DNA of 41,127 nt from Verrucomicrobiota bacterium. Its GTDB lineage: Bacteria > Verrucomicrobiota > Verrucomicrobiia > Chthoniobacterales > UBA10450. The notes under the pieces were generated by a model. It worked only from the letters and a program-made list of their open reading frames with translations, ran no database searches and was not told the DNA's origin. The stretch is taken from positions 1 to 41,127 of the forward strand of contig QHPX01000144.1 of NCBI GenBank assembly GCA_003219195.1, given 5' to 3'. A program made the translations under genes and the position numbers. Below, one piece after another: positions 1 to 8,219 of the stretch (positions within the stretch are counted from its first letter, which is position 1; each line of letters opens with the position of its first letter).

Positions 1-330
1 CGCTTTTTCTCGATGAGCGAAGGAATGTGCATCGGTTTCGGCAGAAGATCAGCAGGACGCGGGCCGCCGCCGATAGGGTCAGCGCGCTACTCTGATCGGA
101 CGGTCCGAGCCGGACTGGCGGCGCAGCGCGGCGTCCCTACCTCATAACCCGATGGGGGTGCCAGGCCGTTTTCATTTCCACGGTGTCGAGAATCCCGCAG
201 GGATTTTCCGCGTCGCGCCCGCGCCACTGGGCCGGGCCCAGCTCGCGGCGTGCGATTGCCGCTTGCTCACCACGTCAGGATTGCGCAAATGAGGAAAAAA
301 GAAAATGCTAAACAAACTGGCCGGCAATCT
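1..330. other. Upstream region, no recognisable gene
   Basis: No gene could be recognised before the first operon. The minus strand is open from about position 276 down to a TAG near 139-141, but it has no start codon and I do not recognise the product, so it may be a decayed fragment. The stretch contains a palindrome-rich repeat (84-141) and a short hairpin, AATCCC-GCA-GGGATT, at 191-205. A long upstream extension of the first gene's frame (from 250) looks non-coding. Confidence 0.4.
84..141. repeat. Palindrome-rich intergenic repeat-like element
   Basis: The stretch has CTAC near one end and CCCTACC at the other. In the middle is a perfect small palindrome, CGGAC-G-GTCCG (97-107), followed by GC-rich half repeats (GGCGGCGCAGCGCGGCG). 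It resembles in style, but not in exact sequence, the TAG/CTA-ended hairpin repeats elsewhere in this window (for example 36567-36632). Calling it a member of a repeat family is an inference from its structure; no second copy was found here. Confidence 0.35.
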
Positions 331-1266
331 ATGATGGATAAATCAGAAAAAATCTTCGTGGCCGGTTATCGTGGCCTGGTCGGCGGCGCGCTCATCCGGC
401 GTCTCGAGACGGAAGGTTTTACCAATCTCCCGAAACGTGACCGGTCGCAGCTTGATCTCGCGGACGAAGCGGCCGTGCAAATTTTTTTCGCTCAAGAAAA
501 ACCGGCGGTGGTGATTTTCGCAGCCGCCAAAGTGGGCGGCATCAAGGCGAACACCGATTTTCCGGTCGAATTTCTGCTTAATAATTTGCGCATTCAAAAC
601 AACGTCATTCGCGCGACCTACAACGCCAAAGTGCGCAAACTTCTTTTTCTTGGAAGCTCCTGTATTTATCCAAAGCAGGCGCCGCAACCGATTCCGGAAA
701 GCGCCTTGTTGACCGGCCCGCTTGAGCCAACGAATGAAGCTTATGCGATCGCGAAGATCGCCGGCATCAAACTTTGCCAGGCATACGCCCGCGAATATGG
801 GGCGAATTTTATCTCAGCCATGCCGACCAATGTCTATGGCCCGAACGACAATTTCGACCTCGAAACCTCACACGTGCTGGCTGCGCTTTTGCGTAAGGCA
901 CATGAAGCCAAAATGCGAAAGACGCGCGAGCTTGTCGTGTGGGGCTCAGGCAAACCGCGGCGCGAATTTTTGCATGTCGACGATGTGGCTGGCGCGTGCC
1001 TGTTCCTTCTCGAAAAATATGATTCGCCCGAAATCATTAACGTCGGATGCGGCGTGGACATCTCCGTCCGCGAACTGGCGGAGCTGATTTGCGACGTGGT
1101 CGGTTTTCACGGCGAACTGACCTGGGATGCGACCAAGCCGGACGGCACGCCGCGCAAACTTCTCGATGTTACCAAGCTCACTAATCTCGGCTGGTGCCCG
1201 ACAATTCCGCTTCGCGATGGCATTGCGCGCACTTACGATTGGTTTTTGAAAAATGTCGCGCGTTAA
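331..1266 (+). CDS. fcl: GDP-L-fucose synthase (GDP-4-keto-6-deoxymannose epimerase/reductase)
   Basis: This enzyme catalyses the last step of GDP-L-fucose synthesis: epimerisation and NADPH reduction of GDP-4-keto-6-deoxy-D-mannose in the cytoplasm. The protein is 311 aa, the usual family length. An N-terminal Rossmann loop, AGYRGLVGGAL, matches the family's G-x-R-G-x-V-G pattern. The catalytic SDR triad is visible as GSSCIYP followed by the Y-x3-K of NEAYAIAK. I placed the start at ATGATG (331) because the Rossmann fold begins a few residues later; the frame is open back to 250 but that part is not family-like. The partner enzyme, GDP-mannose dehydratase, is encoded about 9 kb downstream (10081-11085). 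The gene leads an envelope operon with gfo, lpxB and a glycosyltransferase. Confidence 0.93.
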   Translation: MMDKSEKIFVAGYRGLVGGALIRRLETEGFTNLPKRDRSQLDLADEAAVQIFFAQEKPAVVIFAAAKVGGIKANTDFPVEFLLNNLRIQNNVIRATYNAKVRKLLFLGSSCIYPKQAPQPIPESALLTGPLEPTNEAYAIAKIAGIKLCQAYAREYGANFISAMPTNVYGPNDNFDLETSHVLAALLRKAHEAKMRKTRELVVWGSGKPRREFLHVDDVAGACLFLLEKYDSPEIINVGCGVDISVRELAELICDVVGFHGELTWDATKPDGTPRKLLDVTKLTNLGWCPTIPLRDGIARTYDWFLKNVAR

Positions 1267-1281
1267 AGCCCCTCTGTCTCG

Positions 1282-2202
1282 ATGAAGAACTTGCGAGTCG
1301 GCGTTGTTGGCGTCGGACACATTGGAAGCAATCATGCCCGGCTCTACGCTGAAACTCCCTCGGCGGAGTTTTCCGCGATTTACGATGTCGATCTTGCGAA
1401 AGCGAACGCCATTGCGAAAAAATATCGCGTTACGCCTGCGCAATCGCTCGACGAATTTGTTGAGATGGTCGATGCGGCCTCGATTGCGACGCCGACCAAT
1501 ACGCACTACGAAGTTGCGCGTTCCCTGCTTGCTCGCGGCAAACATTTGCTGATAGAGAAACCAATTACCGACAACGCCGCTCATGCCGGCGAATTGGCGG
1601 AATTGGCGGCGCAAAATGGACTGGTTTTGCAGGTCGGCCATGTCGAGCGATTCAACCCGGTTCTGAGCGCGCTTGAAGAACGGTTGACGCATCCGCGCTT
1701 TATCGAAGCGCACCGGCTCTCGCCTTATCCGGAACGCAGCACGGACATTGGGGTCGTGCTCGATCTCATGATTCACGATCTTGAAATTATTTTGCACCTC
1801 GTGCGCTCGCCCGTGCAGACCATCGACGCTGTCGGTGTGGCAGTGTTGAGCCGCGGCGAAGACATCGCGAACGCGCGCCTGCGTTTTGAGGATGGTTGTG
1901 TCGCAAATATCACTTCGAGCCGCATCAGTCCCGAGCGGATGCGCAAGATCCGCGTTTTTCAGGAGGACGCTTATCTCTCGCTCGATTATGAAAAACAGAG
2001 CGGCGAAATCTATCGGCGCGCGGAAGGCCGGATCACGCGCGAGAAGGTGGAGATCGCGCGAGAGGAGCCGCTCAAACATCAACTTGTTTCGTTCGTCGAA
2101 TGCGCGAGGAGCGGACGCCAGCCGCGCGTTTCCGGGTTTCAGGCGATCGCGGCGCTGGAACTGGCGATCGAAATCACGAAGCGGATCGACCCGAGTGTCT
2201 AA
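1282..2202 (+). CDS. Gfo/Idh/MocA-family oxidoreductase next to lpxB
   Basis: This is an NAD(P)-dependent sugar oxidoreductase of 306 aa. It has an N-terminal nucleotide loop (GVGHIGSNHA), the family EKP motif with its catalytic-region lysine (LLIEKPI, about residue 93), and a second domain starting near GHVERFNPV. The gene follows fcl by 15 nt, and its stop overlaps the lpxB GTG start. In several lineages an oxidoreductase of this family beside lpx genes (GnnA type) oxidises the 3-OH of UDP-GlcNAc, so that a diamino sugar can be used for lipid A. That function is plausible from the neighbourhood, but no GnnB aminotransferase is seen here. A sugar dehydrogenase for another glycan is the alternative. 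It contains one TGTCGATCTT motif (1386). Confidence 0.85.
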   Translation: MKNLRVGVVGVGHIGSNHARLYAETPSAEFSAIYDVDLAKANAIAKKYRVTPAQSLDEFVEMVDAASIATPTNTHYEVARSLLARGKHLLIEKPITDNAAHAGELAELAAQNGLVLQVGHVERFNPVLSALEERLTHPRFIEAHRLSPYPERSTDIGVVLDLMIHDLEIILHLVRSPVQTIDAVGVAVLSRGEDIANARLRFEDGCVANITSSRISPERMRKIRVFQEDAYLSLDYEKQSGEIYRRAEGRITREKVEIAREEPLKHQLVSFVECARSGRQPRVSGFQAIAALELAIEITKRIDPSV

Positions 2203-3403
2203 GACGATTTATTTTGTCGCCGGCGAAGCAAGCGGAGACAATCACGGAGCGGAGCTGATGCGCTCCTTGCGGCAACTCGCTGTCGATCTTCACTTCATCG
2301 GGCGCGGCGGACCGCGAATGAAAGCGACTGCAGGCAGGCAATTTCACGACTGGATCGGGAACGCGGCCGTTCTCGGTTTGTGGGAAGTGATCAGGAATTA
2401 TGGTTACTTCCGAGAAAAGTTTCGCGAAACGCTCAGCGAGATCGAGAAGAGCAAACCCGACGCGGTCGTGCTGATCGATTATCCCGGCTTTAATTTGCGT
2501 CTCGCGCGTGCGCTGCGTCTGCGGATCGGGGCGCACAAGATCGTCTACTACATCAGTCCGCAAGTTTGGGCCTGGAACCGCGGACGCATCAAAAAGATGG
2601 CGCGCTTTCTCGATCTCATGCTCTGCATTTTTCCGTTCGAAGCCGATCTCTATAACCAATCCGGCCTGCGCACGGTTTTCGTCGGGCATCCTATGATCGA
2701 AAGATTGCGCGCCTGCAAGGTCGACATCGAACGCGATCCAAACTTGGTCGCACTTTTCCCGGGAAGCCGCTCTCGCGAGGTGCGCAAAATTTTTCCGGTC
2801 CTGATTGAAGCGGCGCACAAACTGCGAAGGCGAAAACCAAATCTTCGTTTCGAAGTCGCAGCCGCGTCGGATGAGCTCGCTCAAGAAATGGACGAAATTT
2901 TGGATCGATCCGCCTCAGGCGGACAAGATCGACAACGAAGCCGGCGGAAGCCGAGCGACGTAGACGGGAAGCGCGAAGCGTTGACGAGCGGGAAGCGAGA
3001 AAATCAATCCTTCGAAATTAGGACCGGCGAAGCGGCGACGATTATGCAGCGCGCGTGCGCGGGAATCGTTGCTTCAGGAAGCGCCACGCTCGAGGCCGCG
3101 TATTTCCGGCTGCCCTTTGTGCTTATTTACAAAGTCGCGTGGCCGACGTATCTGGCGGCGCGACTGGTCGTGAGCGTAAAATATCTCGGCATGCCCAACG
3201 TGCTCGCGGACAAAGAAGTCGTGCCGGAATTCATTCAGCATCGAGCAAAAGGTCGGGCGATTGCGAACGCGGTCTTGCGATTGATTGATGAGCCGTTCAC
3301 GCGGGAGCAAATGATTTCCGAGTTCGATGCAATCATTGCCAAACTCGGTGAGGGCGGAGCGAGCGACCGCGCCGCGAACGCGATTATTAATGAACTCGGT
3401 TAG
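2195..3403 (+). CDS. lpxB: Lipid-A-disaccharide synthase with a repeat-derived insert
   Basis: LpxB joins UDP-2,3-diacylglucosamine and lipid X into the lipid A disaccharide at the inner face of the cytoplasmic membrane. The protein is 402 aa from a GTG at 2195 that overlaps the preceding stop. The N-terminus (AGEASGDNHGAEL), the central SPQVWAWNRGRIKK and VGHPM, and the later ASGSATLEAA and GMPNVLA are all typical. Most LpxB proteins are about 380 aa. The excess is explained by about 33 extra residues (roughly 240-272) that are Arg/Ser/Lys-rich and encoded by copy A of the dispersed repeat (2925-3007 plus a short flank). The insert keeps the frame and lies between EILDRS and FEIRTGEA, probably a surface loop before the nucleotide-sugar-binding C-terminal half. 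The downstream glycosyltransferase overlaps its 3' end. Confidence 0.93.
   Translation: MSKTIYFVAGEASGDNHGAELMRSLRQLAVDLHFIGRGGPRMKATAGRQFHDWIGNAAVLGLWEVIRNYGYFREKFRETLSEIEKSKPDAVVLIDYPGFNLRLARALRLRIGAHKIVYYISPQVWAWNRGRIKKMARFLDLMLCIFPFEADLYNQSGLRTVFVGHPMIERLRACKVDIERDPNLVALFPGSRSREVRKIFPVLIEAAHKLRRRKPNLRFEVAAASDELAQEMDEILDRSASGGQDRQRSRRKPSDVDGKREALTSGKRENQSFEIRTGEAATIMQRACAGIVASGSATLEAAYFRLPFVLIYKVAWPTYLAARLVVSVKYLGMPNVLADKEVVPEFIQHRAKGRAIANAVLRLIDEPFTREQMISEFDAIIAKLGEGGASDRAANAIINELG
2925..3007 (+). repeat. Dispersed ~85-bp coding-insert element, copy A (in lpxB)
   Basis: The copy starts with AAGATCGACAA and ends with AATCAA. It shares the internal blocks GGAAGCCGAGCGAC and GAGCGGGAAGCGAG with copies B, C and D. 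A palindrome, CGCCTCAGGCGG, lies just outside it (2911-2922); in copy D the same palindrome lies inside. With its flank, the insertion adds about 99 nt (2912-3010) to lpxB, a multiple of three, and brings no stop codon in the lpxB frame. Confidence 0.8.
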
Positions 3404-4862
3404 CCCGGCAGGAAGCTTTGTCGAAAACACCCTGGCGGCTTGGATCGTTAGCGCGATTGCGGTCGTTTTGTTTTTGATAACGAATCTGCCGTGGCAGCTC
3501 GACGATTACGATCAGGCCAAGCAGGCGGTCACCTCCTTCGAAATGGTCAAGGAGGGTCATTGGTTTTATCAACACACGCCGCACGAACGCGTGGCGACAA
3601 AACCGCCGCTGGTGGGATGGATCTCGGCCGGGTTTTTCTCGCTGACGCAATCGTGGGAAATCGCGTGGCGGTTGCCGTCGCTTCTCGCGGCAATTGCGTT
3701 GTCGATTTTGCTCTTTCGCTTCGGGAATGTTTACGGAGCGCTCGGAGGCCTTATCGCGATGAGCGCGTTCGCGTTTAATTTGCTCACGCCGCGATTGGCC
3801 TCACTTGTTCGCACGGACATGTCGCTCGCGTTGGTCGTGTTTCTGATCGGCCTGCAAATTTGGAAGAAGATTTGTGATGGAACTCGATGGGAGCGGCGGG
3901 ATCAATTGTCGATCTTCGTGCTGTTGACGGCGGCGATGTTGATTAAAGGGCCGATTGTTTATGCGTTTTTATTGCCAGGCATCGTCGTTTACCAATTGTG
4001 GCGGAGCAAAAGGAACGCGATATCTGCGTGGTCTGGTTGGTGGCCGTGGCTTGCGTCGCTTGGAATTTTTCTCGTCTGGGTGATCGGCGGAATTTTTTCT
4101 GAGCCGGACTTTTTTAATCAGGTCGTGCTGCGTGAATTCGCGGGGCGTTTCGGCGGAGAAATTCATCGCTCGCAACCGCTCTATTTTTATTTCCCGCATC
4201 TCCTGCACAAATTTTCCCCGTGGAGCGTCTTGATGATCGCAATTGCGGTTATCGCTCTTCGCTCACGGCGATGGAGGGTTGGCGCTGCATTTCGGGAGAT
4301 GTCACCCGAAACCTTCTGGCTCCTTGGTTGGAGCTTGGGCGGCTTAATCGTGCTGTCGATCATTCCATCGAAGCGTGTCGATCGGATTTTCCCCGTCATT
4401 CCGCCGCTTTGTTTGCTGCTCGCAGCGCAGGTCGGAAAAATGTTATCCCGGGAACAACCGCGCGAGCGCATTTACCGGTGGAGCGCCGTCGCCCTCTTCT
4501 TGTCGATCTTATTTACGAGCGGTTACACGATCTCGAAAGTTGTTTCCGGATATCGCGATCATCGCGCCGCGCTTGTGATTTTTGGGCGCGAGGTTCGCCA
4601 TGAAGCGAAGGTGCATCATTGGCGATACGAGACGATCCGGTCAAGCGACGAAGGAATGTTGCTCTATTTGCAAAAAACACATTTCATCGAGCCGGACGAG
4701 GCGATCAGAGAATGGAACCGGGGTGCGCTGGATGCGCTGGTCGCGCCCACGGACGAAGCGCCGCGCCTGATGCGCGAGCTTTCAAATGCATCACTTTCGC
4801 CAATCCGACCAGTGGAGAGAAAGAATGAGCAAGACATCGGTTATGTTTTGCTCACGCGCTAA
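3390..4862 (+). CDS. ArnT/PMT-like membrane glycosyltransferase (GT83 type)
   Basis: This is an integral membrane glycosyltransferase of 490 aa. Such enzymes transfer a sugar from a polyprenyl-phosphate carrier to lipid A or protein on the periplasmic side. The ATG at 3390 lies inside the last codons of lpxB, so the two are translationally coupled. The sequence shows a first membrane segment (AAWIVSAIAVVLFLI), then the acidic LDDYDQAKQ and the KPPLVGW motif typical of the ArnT/PMT_2 fold. About eight to ten further hydrophobic helices follow, and the C-terminus is soluble. The position after lpxB suggests a lipid A or LPS target, perhaps addition of an amino sugar or neutral sugar; the substrate cannot be read from sequence. 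It contains two TGTCGATCTT motifs (3907, 4501). Confidence 0.85.
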   Translation: MNSVSPAGSFVENTLAAWIVSAIAVVLFLITNLPWQLDDYDQAKQAVTSFEMVKEGHWFYQHTPHERVATKPPLVGWISAGFFSLTQSWEIAWRLPSLLAAIALSILLFRFGNVYGALGGLIAMSAFAFNLLTPRLASLVRTDMSLALVVFLIGLQIWKKICDGTRWERRDQLSIFVLLTAAMLIKGPIVYAFLLPGIVVYQLWRSKRNAISAWSGWWPWLASLGIFLVWVIGGIFSEPDFFNQVVLREFAGRFGGEIHRSQPLYFYFPHLLHKFSPWSVLMIAIAVIALRSRRWRVGAAFREMSPETFWLLGWSLGGLIVLSIIPSKRVDRIFPVIPPLCLLLAAQVGKMLSREQPRERIYRWSAVALFLSILFTSGYTISKVVSGYRDHRAALVIFGREVRHEAKVHHWRYETIRSSDEGMLLYLQKTHFIEPDEAIREWNRGALDALVAPTDEAPRLMRELSNASLSPIRPVERKNEQDIGYVLLTR

Positions 4863-4891
4863 AGGGCGACGGTCGGTCGAAATGCTGGCTC

Positions 4892-4960
4892 GACTTTCGG
4901 GGGTGGAAATCTACTCTCGCCAGATGGGAAGCTGACAGCTTCCCCCCACAGAAAAGCTGT
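4892..4960. repeat. Palindromic intergenic repeat, GGGGGAAGCTG family
   Basis: This contains a perfect inverted repeat, GGGAAGCTG-A-CAGCTTCCC (4926-4944), flanked by runs of G and C. Its reverse complement matches the element at 21023-21072 (TGTAGGGGGAGCTGTCCGC type), so this is a family with two copies here. It sits between the glycosyltransferase stop and the HIT gene and could act as a terminator or mRNA 3'-end hairpin. Confidence 0.6.
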
Positions 4961-4967
4961 TCGCCAC

Positions 4968-5501
4968 ATGCCCGAAGAAATTCCCAAGCGAGAAATGGAA
5001 GCGCTTTGGTGCCCGTGGCGCGTCGAATATTTCGAGCGCGAGAAACCCGACGCGAACTTTCTTTCCGAGGCGGCAAGAACAAGCGATGACGCCGCACACT
5101 TCGTAATCACACGGCGCAAGAATGCGTTTCTCATGATGAACCGGTATCCGTACGCGGTGGGTCACTTGATGGCGGTGCCGTATCGCAAGACGGCCGATCT
5201 TGCGGCGCTGGGTGAGAACGAAATTGTCGAGCTTTGGAATTTAGTGACGCATGCGCAAAGGCTGCTGCGTGCCACGATGAAAGCGCAAGGATTCAACGTC
5301 GGGCTGAACCTGGGCGAATGCGCGGGCGCGGGCATTGTGGATCACTTGCACGTGCACATTGTGCCGCGATGGAGCGGCGACACCAACTTTATGCCGATCC
5401 TTGCTGGCACTCGCACGCTTTCGGAAGGACTGCGCGGTCTTTATGACAAACTGATCGACGCGCAGGCGAAGATCGACATGGCGAAAGGCGCACGCGCATG
5501 A
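4968..5501 (+). CDS. HIT-family nucleotide hydrolase/phosphorylase (Ap4A phosphorylase-like)
   Basis: This 177-aa HIT-superfamily protein probably cleaves dinucleoside polyphosphates or related nucleotides. The His-triad signature is DHLHVHIVPRW near residue 125, preceded by NVGLNLGECAGAGI. The N-terminal LWCPWRVEYF resembles the LWAPWRMEYI of the mycobacterial-type Ap4A phosphorylases, which suggests that branch over the shorter Hint hydrolases. ATG 4968 is the first start after the palindromic repeat; an ATG at 4998 is possible and would still keep LWCPWR. Its TGA overlaps the ATG of the next gene (ATGA). One AAGATCGACA motif (5469) encodes AKID near the C-terminus. Confidence 0.85.
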   Translation: MPEEIPKREMEALWCPWRVEYFEREKPDANFLSEAARTSDDAAHFVITRRKNAFLMMNRYPYAVGHLMAVPYRKTADLAALGENEIVELWNLVTHAQRLLRATMKAQGFNVGLNLGECAGAGIVDHLHVHIVPRWSGDTNFMPILAGTRTLSEGLRGLYDKLIDAQAKIDMAKGARA

Positions 5502-6145
5502 GCAATACTGCGTGGATCGAGCCGCCGCCGCCGCAAAGAGGGATGGGCTGTTTCGCAAAAGGCTGTCTCATCCTCGTTGTCTTTGTAATTGTCCTCGTGA
5601 TCGCGTTCGTTGGCGGCTCTTACCTGGCCATTCGCTATCTCCGCAGCGAATATTTCGCGACGACACATGTGCAGTTGTCCACGAGCATGGCGACCGAACA
5701 GGAACAGGAAACGGTACGAGCCCGTTGGGACGCTTTTGAAAAAGCGGCGCATGCCGGTGAGCCGGCGCGGATCGAATTGACCGCGGATGATCTTAACGCG
5801 CTCATCGACTCCGAGCCGAAGTTGCGCGGCAAGGCGCATGTTTCCATTGACAATGACGTCGGCCATTTGCAAGTGAGCATCCCACTCGCCGACGTAAGAT
5901 GGCTGCGCGGACATTACGTCAATGCCGAATGCACGGTGCAATCGGCCGCCGGCGGAAGTCCGGCCGACGCGCGGATCACGCGCATTGTTGTCAACGGCCG
6001 CTCGGTGGGAGAGGAAGTGCTGCGCTGGCAGTACCGATCGTGGTCCTTGCGCGGTTACATGTCCGATTGGTCGAACAATAACAATCTGGAGAGATTTGAG
6101 ATCGAAGACGGCAAAGTGGTGCTGCAGACAAAAGAGGGCCGCTAA
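5498..6145 (+). CDS. Unknown membrane-anchored protein
   Basis: I do not recognise this 215-aa protein. It has a short Pro-rich N-terminus (EPPPPQRG), one strong membrane segment (about residues 22-45, CLILVVFVIVLVIAFVGG), and then a soluble domain that is presumably periplasmic. That domain includes the acidic ELTADDLNALI and a C-terminal half that looks like beta strands (RFEIEDGKVVLQ). The start overlaps the HIT gene stop, so the two are likely co-transcribed. Its stop lies 2 nt from the stop of the convergent 538-aa gene, leaving no room for a separate terminator. Confidence 0.7.
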   Translation: MSNTAWIEPPPPQRGMGCFAKGCLILVVFVIVLVIAFVGGSYLAIRYLRSEYFATTHVQLSTSMATEQEQETVRARWDAFEKAAHAGEPARIELTADDLNALIDSEPKLRGKAHVSIDNDVGHLQVSIPLADVRWLRGHYVNAECTVQSAAGGSPADARITRIVVNGRSVGEEVLRWQYRSWSLRGYMSDWSNNNNLERFEIEDGKVVLQTKEGR

Positions 6146-6147
6146 CA

Positions 6148-7764
6148 CTACTGCATGATTTCGCGCGCAAAAACGTTGAGCTGTCCGTCCTCTTGTTTGC
6201 GCACCTCGGTGATTTCGAGCGGACGCGCTTCATCGCGGTTCACGACAGAGCCTTGTCGCGGGGGAGTGTAACCGGCGGGAAACTCGACGATGATACGCGT
6301 TGGTGAGCCCGCGCCAAAGCGAAGCACAGTCTCGGTAAGTTTCGTTCGCGGGCGAAGAACGGCGCGGTTGGCATCGGCAAAATTGACGACGAATTGCCCC
6401 CGCAAGTAAATGCGCTCGCCGGCAAGTCCGCGCTCGGCAATATCTCGCAAGTCGCCTGGGCCGATAAGTCGACCGAGCGGCATTTTCCCAGCCGGAAAAG
6501 TTTTCCATGTCCCGCCGCCGGCGGTTGACGCCAGCGCCGCTCCGGAGGAATCAGCCGGGACCGGTTGAGCGGGCAACACCGGTCCTTCGGTTGCGTTCGG
6601 CGCCGGGGAAAGGAGCGCGACCGCGGGCGCAGCTGAAACGGCGGGCAGGGCCGTCGGCACGGGCGGCGCAGATGGCGGAGCGACGGCGATCGGCGACGGA
6701 ATTGTCGGGCTAGACTTTTGGGCGACTGCCGGTTGCGTTGCGGTCGAAGCGGGAGGCGCGGCAGGCGGCGGCGACGTGAGCTTCTGTTTCTTTGTCAGTT
6801 TCCCGCGTCTCGGCAACGGCGTTGTTTTTGCCAGCTTTGCATTTCTTGGCGGAACCTGCGCGATCGGCGGCGCTTCGACTGCCTTGGCCGGCTCGATTCG
6901 AACCAATTCATTCTGCGCGGGAGGGGGCGTGCCGCTGGGTGGCAGGCCAATGATTGGCACCTGACCCTGAGGTCCCGCGGCCTGCCGTCGATAATTAACG
7001 TAGTGTAACTCGGCCCTTGTGCGCATTTGCTCTTTAAATAACGGCCAGCCCGCCGCGAGATTGAGATTGAGAGGTGGTTCAAGCGTGAACGTGCCCGGCC
7101 CGCGCGTGATTGTATAGGTGCCGTAAAGTAATGGGATGGCAGTGATCATAATGCGACCATCAGTCAGCCGCTCCGCGTGAATGACAGCGGAAAGGTCGTG
7201 CGTGCGTTCGAGCTTGATTTCCAAACCAACATTGAGCGTTTGCTTCATCAACGGCGCGACGTCGGAGTCGGCCGGGTAAACGTGCTCCATGAGCAATTCG
7301 GCGTGATCGACTGCATTGGTGAGCGCGACCATCCCCGAGGTGAAAACATCGTTTGGCCCGAGTTCGCGGGCTTCCATCATGATGAATCGGCCGGTCACGT
7401 ACGGCACCAATCCGGGCACCTGCGTGTAATTTCGAATATAATTGCGCGCTAATTCAGCATTGGCTTTGACAAGTTCGGCGGCGCCCATCGCGACATAGCG
7501 GTCGTAGAGCTGCTTTGCGTTCAGGAATTCGCCGGTCGGCGCGGCAGTTAACTCGAAGCGTTTCGGTGGCTCAATCTTGTGCAGCCTTTGCAGAATCCGA
7601 TAACTCTCCGGCCGTTCGGGTTGATCGAAAATGTAAAAACTGCCGAGCCATGCGGCAAAGGCAATCCCAGTCAGGAGCAGGATCGCCACCGTCCACGCAA
7701 AATAATTGATGCGGCGCCGCGGACGCGGATACGGCTCTTCATAATCAAAACGGCCGTAGTCCAT
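6148..7764 (-). CDS. Unknown membrane-anchored protein with Pro/Ala-rich linker
   Basis: This is a 538-aa protein with no family I can name. Residues 1-20 are charged and Tyr/Arg/Pro-rich (cytoplasmic). A single membrane helix follows (about 23-46, FAWTVAILLLTGIAFAAWLGSFYIF). The first extracytoplasmic domain (about 50-260) is rich in helices. A long low-complexity linker of Pro/Ala/Thr/Lys (about 275-410) leads to a compact C-terminal domain (about 420-538) with beta-like segments such as RIIVEFPAGY. The architecture suggests an anchor, a spacer that could cross peptidoglycan, and an outer domain, but this is inference. The gene is tail-to-tail with the 215-aa membrane protein. It contains no copy of the 10-mer motif over 1.6 kb. 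Confidence 0.75.
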   Translation of the reverse strand: MDYGRFDYEEPYPRPRRRINYFAWTVAILLLTGIAFAAWLGSFYIFDQPERPESYRILQRLHKIEPPKRFELTAAPTGEFLNAKQLYDRYVAMGAAELVKANAELARNYIRNYTQVPGLVPYVTGRFIMMEARELGPNDVFTSGMVALTNAVDHAELLMEHVYPADSDVAPLMKQTLNVGLEIKLERTHDLSAVIHAERLTDGRIMITAIPLLYGTYTITRGPGTFTLEPPLNLNLAAGWPLFKEQMRTRAELHYVNYRRQAAGPQGQVPIIGLPPSGTPPPAQNELVRIEPAKAVEAPPIAQVPPRNAKLAKTTPLPRRGKLTKKQKLTSPPPAAPPASTATQPAVAQKSSPTIPSPIAVAPPSAPPVPTALPAVSAAPAVALLSPAPNATEGPVLPAQPVPADSSGAALASTAGGGTWKTFPAGKMPLGRLIGPGDLRDIAERGLAGERIYLRGQFVVNFADANRAVLRPRTKLTETVLRFGAGSPTRIIVEFPAGYTPPRQGSVVNRDEARPLEITEVRKQEDGQLNVFAREIMQ

Positions 7765-7793
7765 TTAACCGAAAGCGGGAAAATTCCTCGGTT

Positions 7794-8126
7794 TCAAGCC
7801 GGTCGCGCTGCTTCGAACGAGGAACCGCATCCGCAAGTGCGCGACGCATTGGGATTGACGATGTGAAACCCCACATCCGTCAAACCGTCGCGAAAATCCA
7901 GAGTAGCATCGCGCAAATATTGGGCGCTCTCATTGTCGATGAAAAACTCGAGCCCATCGCGTTGCACCACGGCGTCCGCCGCCTTTTTCTCACTCAGCGT
8001 CATCTCATAATGCAATCCCGAACAACCGCCCTTCACAATTTGAACGCGTAGTCCTTTGCCCGCTTTCGGCTGCCCTTTGAGCAAGTTGCGAAGCTGCCGC
8101 ACTGCGTTTTCGGTGACGTTGATCAT
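7794..8126 (-). CDS. Iron-sulfur cluster assembly protein, IscA/HesB/ErpA type
   Basis: This A-type Fe-S carrier of 110 aa passes clusters to apo-enzymes. The three conserved cysteines are visible: KGGCSGLHYEM (about Cys35) and the C-terminal CGCGSSF. The N-terminus MINVTENAVRQLRNLL is typical. It could supply the Fe-S enzymes encoded in this window (IspH, HemW, the 4Fe-4S uracil-DNA glycosylase), but no specific partner is shown. It is divergent from mutL with 93 nt between the starts, which probably holds both promoters. The subfamily (iscA, sufA or erpA) cannot be settled here, so no symbol is given. Confidence 0.93.
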   Translation of the reverse strand: MINVTENAVRQLRNLLKGQPKAGKGLRVQIVKGGCSGLHYEMTLSEKKAADAVVQRDGLEFFIDNESAQYLRDATLDFRDGLTDVGFHIVNPNASRTCGCGSSFEAARPA

Positions 8127-8219
8127 CTGTTTTTAAAGTACGGCGCGGGCCGGTCAAGTCAACCAATCCACCGAATCGAATTCGCAATCCGCATTCCTCA
8201 TTCTACAATCTCCAATCAG

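Noticed and set aside
946-2082. 378-aa open frame on the minus strand
   Set aside because: Antisense to fcl and the Gfo/Idh/MocA gene, both of which carry clear family motifs; the translation is low in recognisable structure and typical of a shadow frame in GC-rich DNA.
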